This document shows, in pieces, positions 7,201-7,272 of a stretch of 7,272 bases of DNA (positions are counted from its first letter, which is position 1; each line of letters starts with the position of its first letter). The notes beneath the pieces are model-generated. The model had not been told where the DNA came from, searched no databases, and worked only from the letters and a program-made list of their open reading frames with translations. Origin of the DNA: Candidatus Hydrogenedentota bacterium (GTDB lineage: Bacteria; Hydrogenedentota; Hydrogenedentia; Hydrogenedentales; CAITNO01); contig JAKPUV010000543.1 in assembly GCA_029554925.1 (NCBI GenBank), forward strand, positions 1-7,272, in the 5' to 3' direction. A program made the position numbers and the translations under genes.

Positions 7201-7272
7201 ACCAGCAGCAGCTCGCCGCGAACCTCCAGCAGCTCGGCATGACCTGGCCCGGCGTCATCGCGTGGGACGACC
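4206..7272 (+). CDS. Secreted multidomain protein: toroid glycoside lyase/hydrolase-like region fused to an esterase-like alpha/beta hydrolase (3' end beyond the window)
   Basis: 1022 codons are open from the TTG at 4206 to the right edge with no stop or frameshift. Residues 1-28 are a signal peptide (R6, hydrophobic 10-25, cleavage after A26-A27-A28), so the protein is exported. Residues about 60-370 are beta-rich (VRVSVPFAPGALPQG near 74-88). Residues about 380-780 look helical, as in alpha/alpha-toroid glycan lyases and hydrolases: FHQNAMAG (386-393), TRYNNAAANGDKTHEGD (465-481), NDAVHF (489-494), then the E-E-T-G-D-P-R repeat-like helix region and GGWRYPHP from 648. The order of a beta domain then a toroid recalls PcRGLX/YetA-type rhamnogalacturonan exolyases, but this is tentative. 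From about 875 a dienelactone-hydrolase/acetyl-xylan-esterase-like fold begins: PAVLALHDHG (921-930), the oxyanion-loop region, and VDALYWGERG (981-990). The window ends at WDD before the expected catalytic Ser, Asp and His. It follows the ABM gene by 28 nt, probably as one operon. Export and the hydrolase family are well supported; substrate and the lyase-like assignment are not. Confidence 0.8.
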   Translation, partial: MNSILRQGGLVTAAFLAFTTILATGAAAQPQGRAWAERYAWAPLPWGATAEAPAPPARLPVLRLPEGDGTPRMVRVSVPFAPGALPQGRGLSVHTGDGLVSADVRVLTTHPEPGRSVRRALVTFPWNPPAVPRGVFSATATLSLTDGPVLPDPALADGPFSGTLGDFGLEVDAAGVRLLKGGATWITAVPIAPDLTDGVTPVTEIVERGRHFLWVRVFFPDAAWPRIVEARLDAQGRAALRLHVQRVAADDSHAPDLGWRVTGPGSPDADTTHEFSSGEPFPAGTALPLGFPDAAFLRRGAVRIQPAGAGGFVAAYLRCTAAEQVPMQGMAWRTATIAIGHDPAAWNDQLELRPAGIAAAPEAFDAVYACGVSPVLPPEFEAARRFHQNAMAGACSGGDDFGNVCVMPAAGVFGMNRLNHCPAIFEEAYRSGDARLRRTALRWCANFHDLTVWWGDLPGGHFGGTRYNNAAANGDKTHEGDPSFMWRSNDAVHFCTKGYDSFLYAWEETGDPRMAAALRHQTAYAEKMVHTDQGECRNIGDALDFLRLHRFTGHGPWLEAALRLFRELRTKLGDDHLFSQGGQPIEADPPFIDDDAMGGKHPFGKPYIMGYALQGLPALSELFPDEPRLRETVAAVAAFQAGAQDPTGGWRYPHPRSSSLFLSQSVEHAAQLVRAAAAMERRGEDIAPLLDAVERTLRARVLGLKKTGAFLGGVTGWEKTTGALKEGQTLHDLYAKPADRDPARDYTGGAVSAGAAPPEGVVYFSEVLDFYAARRDPARLLEAGPELAAVLARAPEIAPWTETAPKDFRRAPETAVKGFGVENGLPVFFRERLAELRTFPMALTPEEAAAPERLDAWRKRGRERVLACLGTPPPAPASFDPVTVAEEDRGAYTARRIVFSVSAWERAPALLLTPKGAGPFPAVLALHDHGAHFSIGKEKVVRPLAGDKAFLAAAEDWVRQCYGGRFFGDELAKRGYVVLAVDALYWGERGRREGVSYEDQQQLAANLQQLGMTWPGVIAWDD

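Overview
The window is strongly GC-rich bacterial DNA with high GC at third codon positions. It carries four protein-coding genes in two divergent pairs. The gene content points to an environmental bacterium with a large hydrolytic and signalling gene set: a membrane-anchored ceramidase-family protein, a coiled-coil protein with a type II secretion ATPase N-terminal (MshEN-type) domain, an ABM-fold small protein, and a large secreted carbohydrate-active-type fusion. A planctomycete, Hydrogenedentota, Lentisphaerota or similar lineage would fit, but that is inference only; no rRNA, tRNA or marker gene is present. I see no mobile element, CRISPR array, tRNA or rRNA.

Left half, minus strand. From about 3800 leftward come (a) a 596-aa protein (3697 to 1907) with a long coiled coil, a Pro/Asp-rich linker and a C-terminal MshEN/GspE-N domain but no ATPase, and (b) a ceramidase-family protein (1743 to the left edge, incomplete) with an N-terminal membrane anchor. 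The 163-nt gap between them holds a good extended -10 promoter between two GC-rich inverted repeats, so the second gene is probably transcribed on its own.

Middle, 3698-3886: a divergent promoter region. The minus-strand promoter has a consensus TATAAT and an upstream A-tract. The plus-strand promoter has TATACT and lies inside nested short inverted repeats.

Right half, plus strand. A 96-aa ABM-domain protein (3887-4177), related to LsrG/YgiN-type proteins, is followed after 28 nt by a very long gene (4206 to the right edge, incomplete). That gene has a TTG start, a signal peptide, a beta-rich N-terminal half, a predicted alpha/alpha-toroid domain, and the beginning of a dienelactone-hydrolase/acetyl-xylan-esterase-like alpha/beta hydrolase. 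The two plus-strand genes look like an operon for uptake or breakdown of a plant- or algae-derived glycan or its aromatic decorations, but the substrate cannot be read from the sequence.

Both outer genes run off the window and are incomplete only for that reason. The most interesting items are the lyase/glycosidase-like plus esterase-like fusion, the stand-alone MshEN domain on a coiled coil with one degenerate half-site, and the ceramidase-family protein that keeps the metal ligands but appears to lack the catalytic serine motif.
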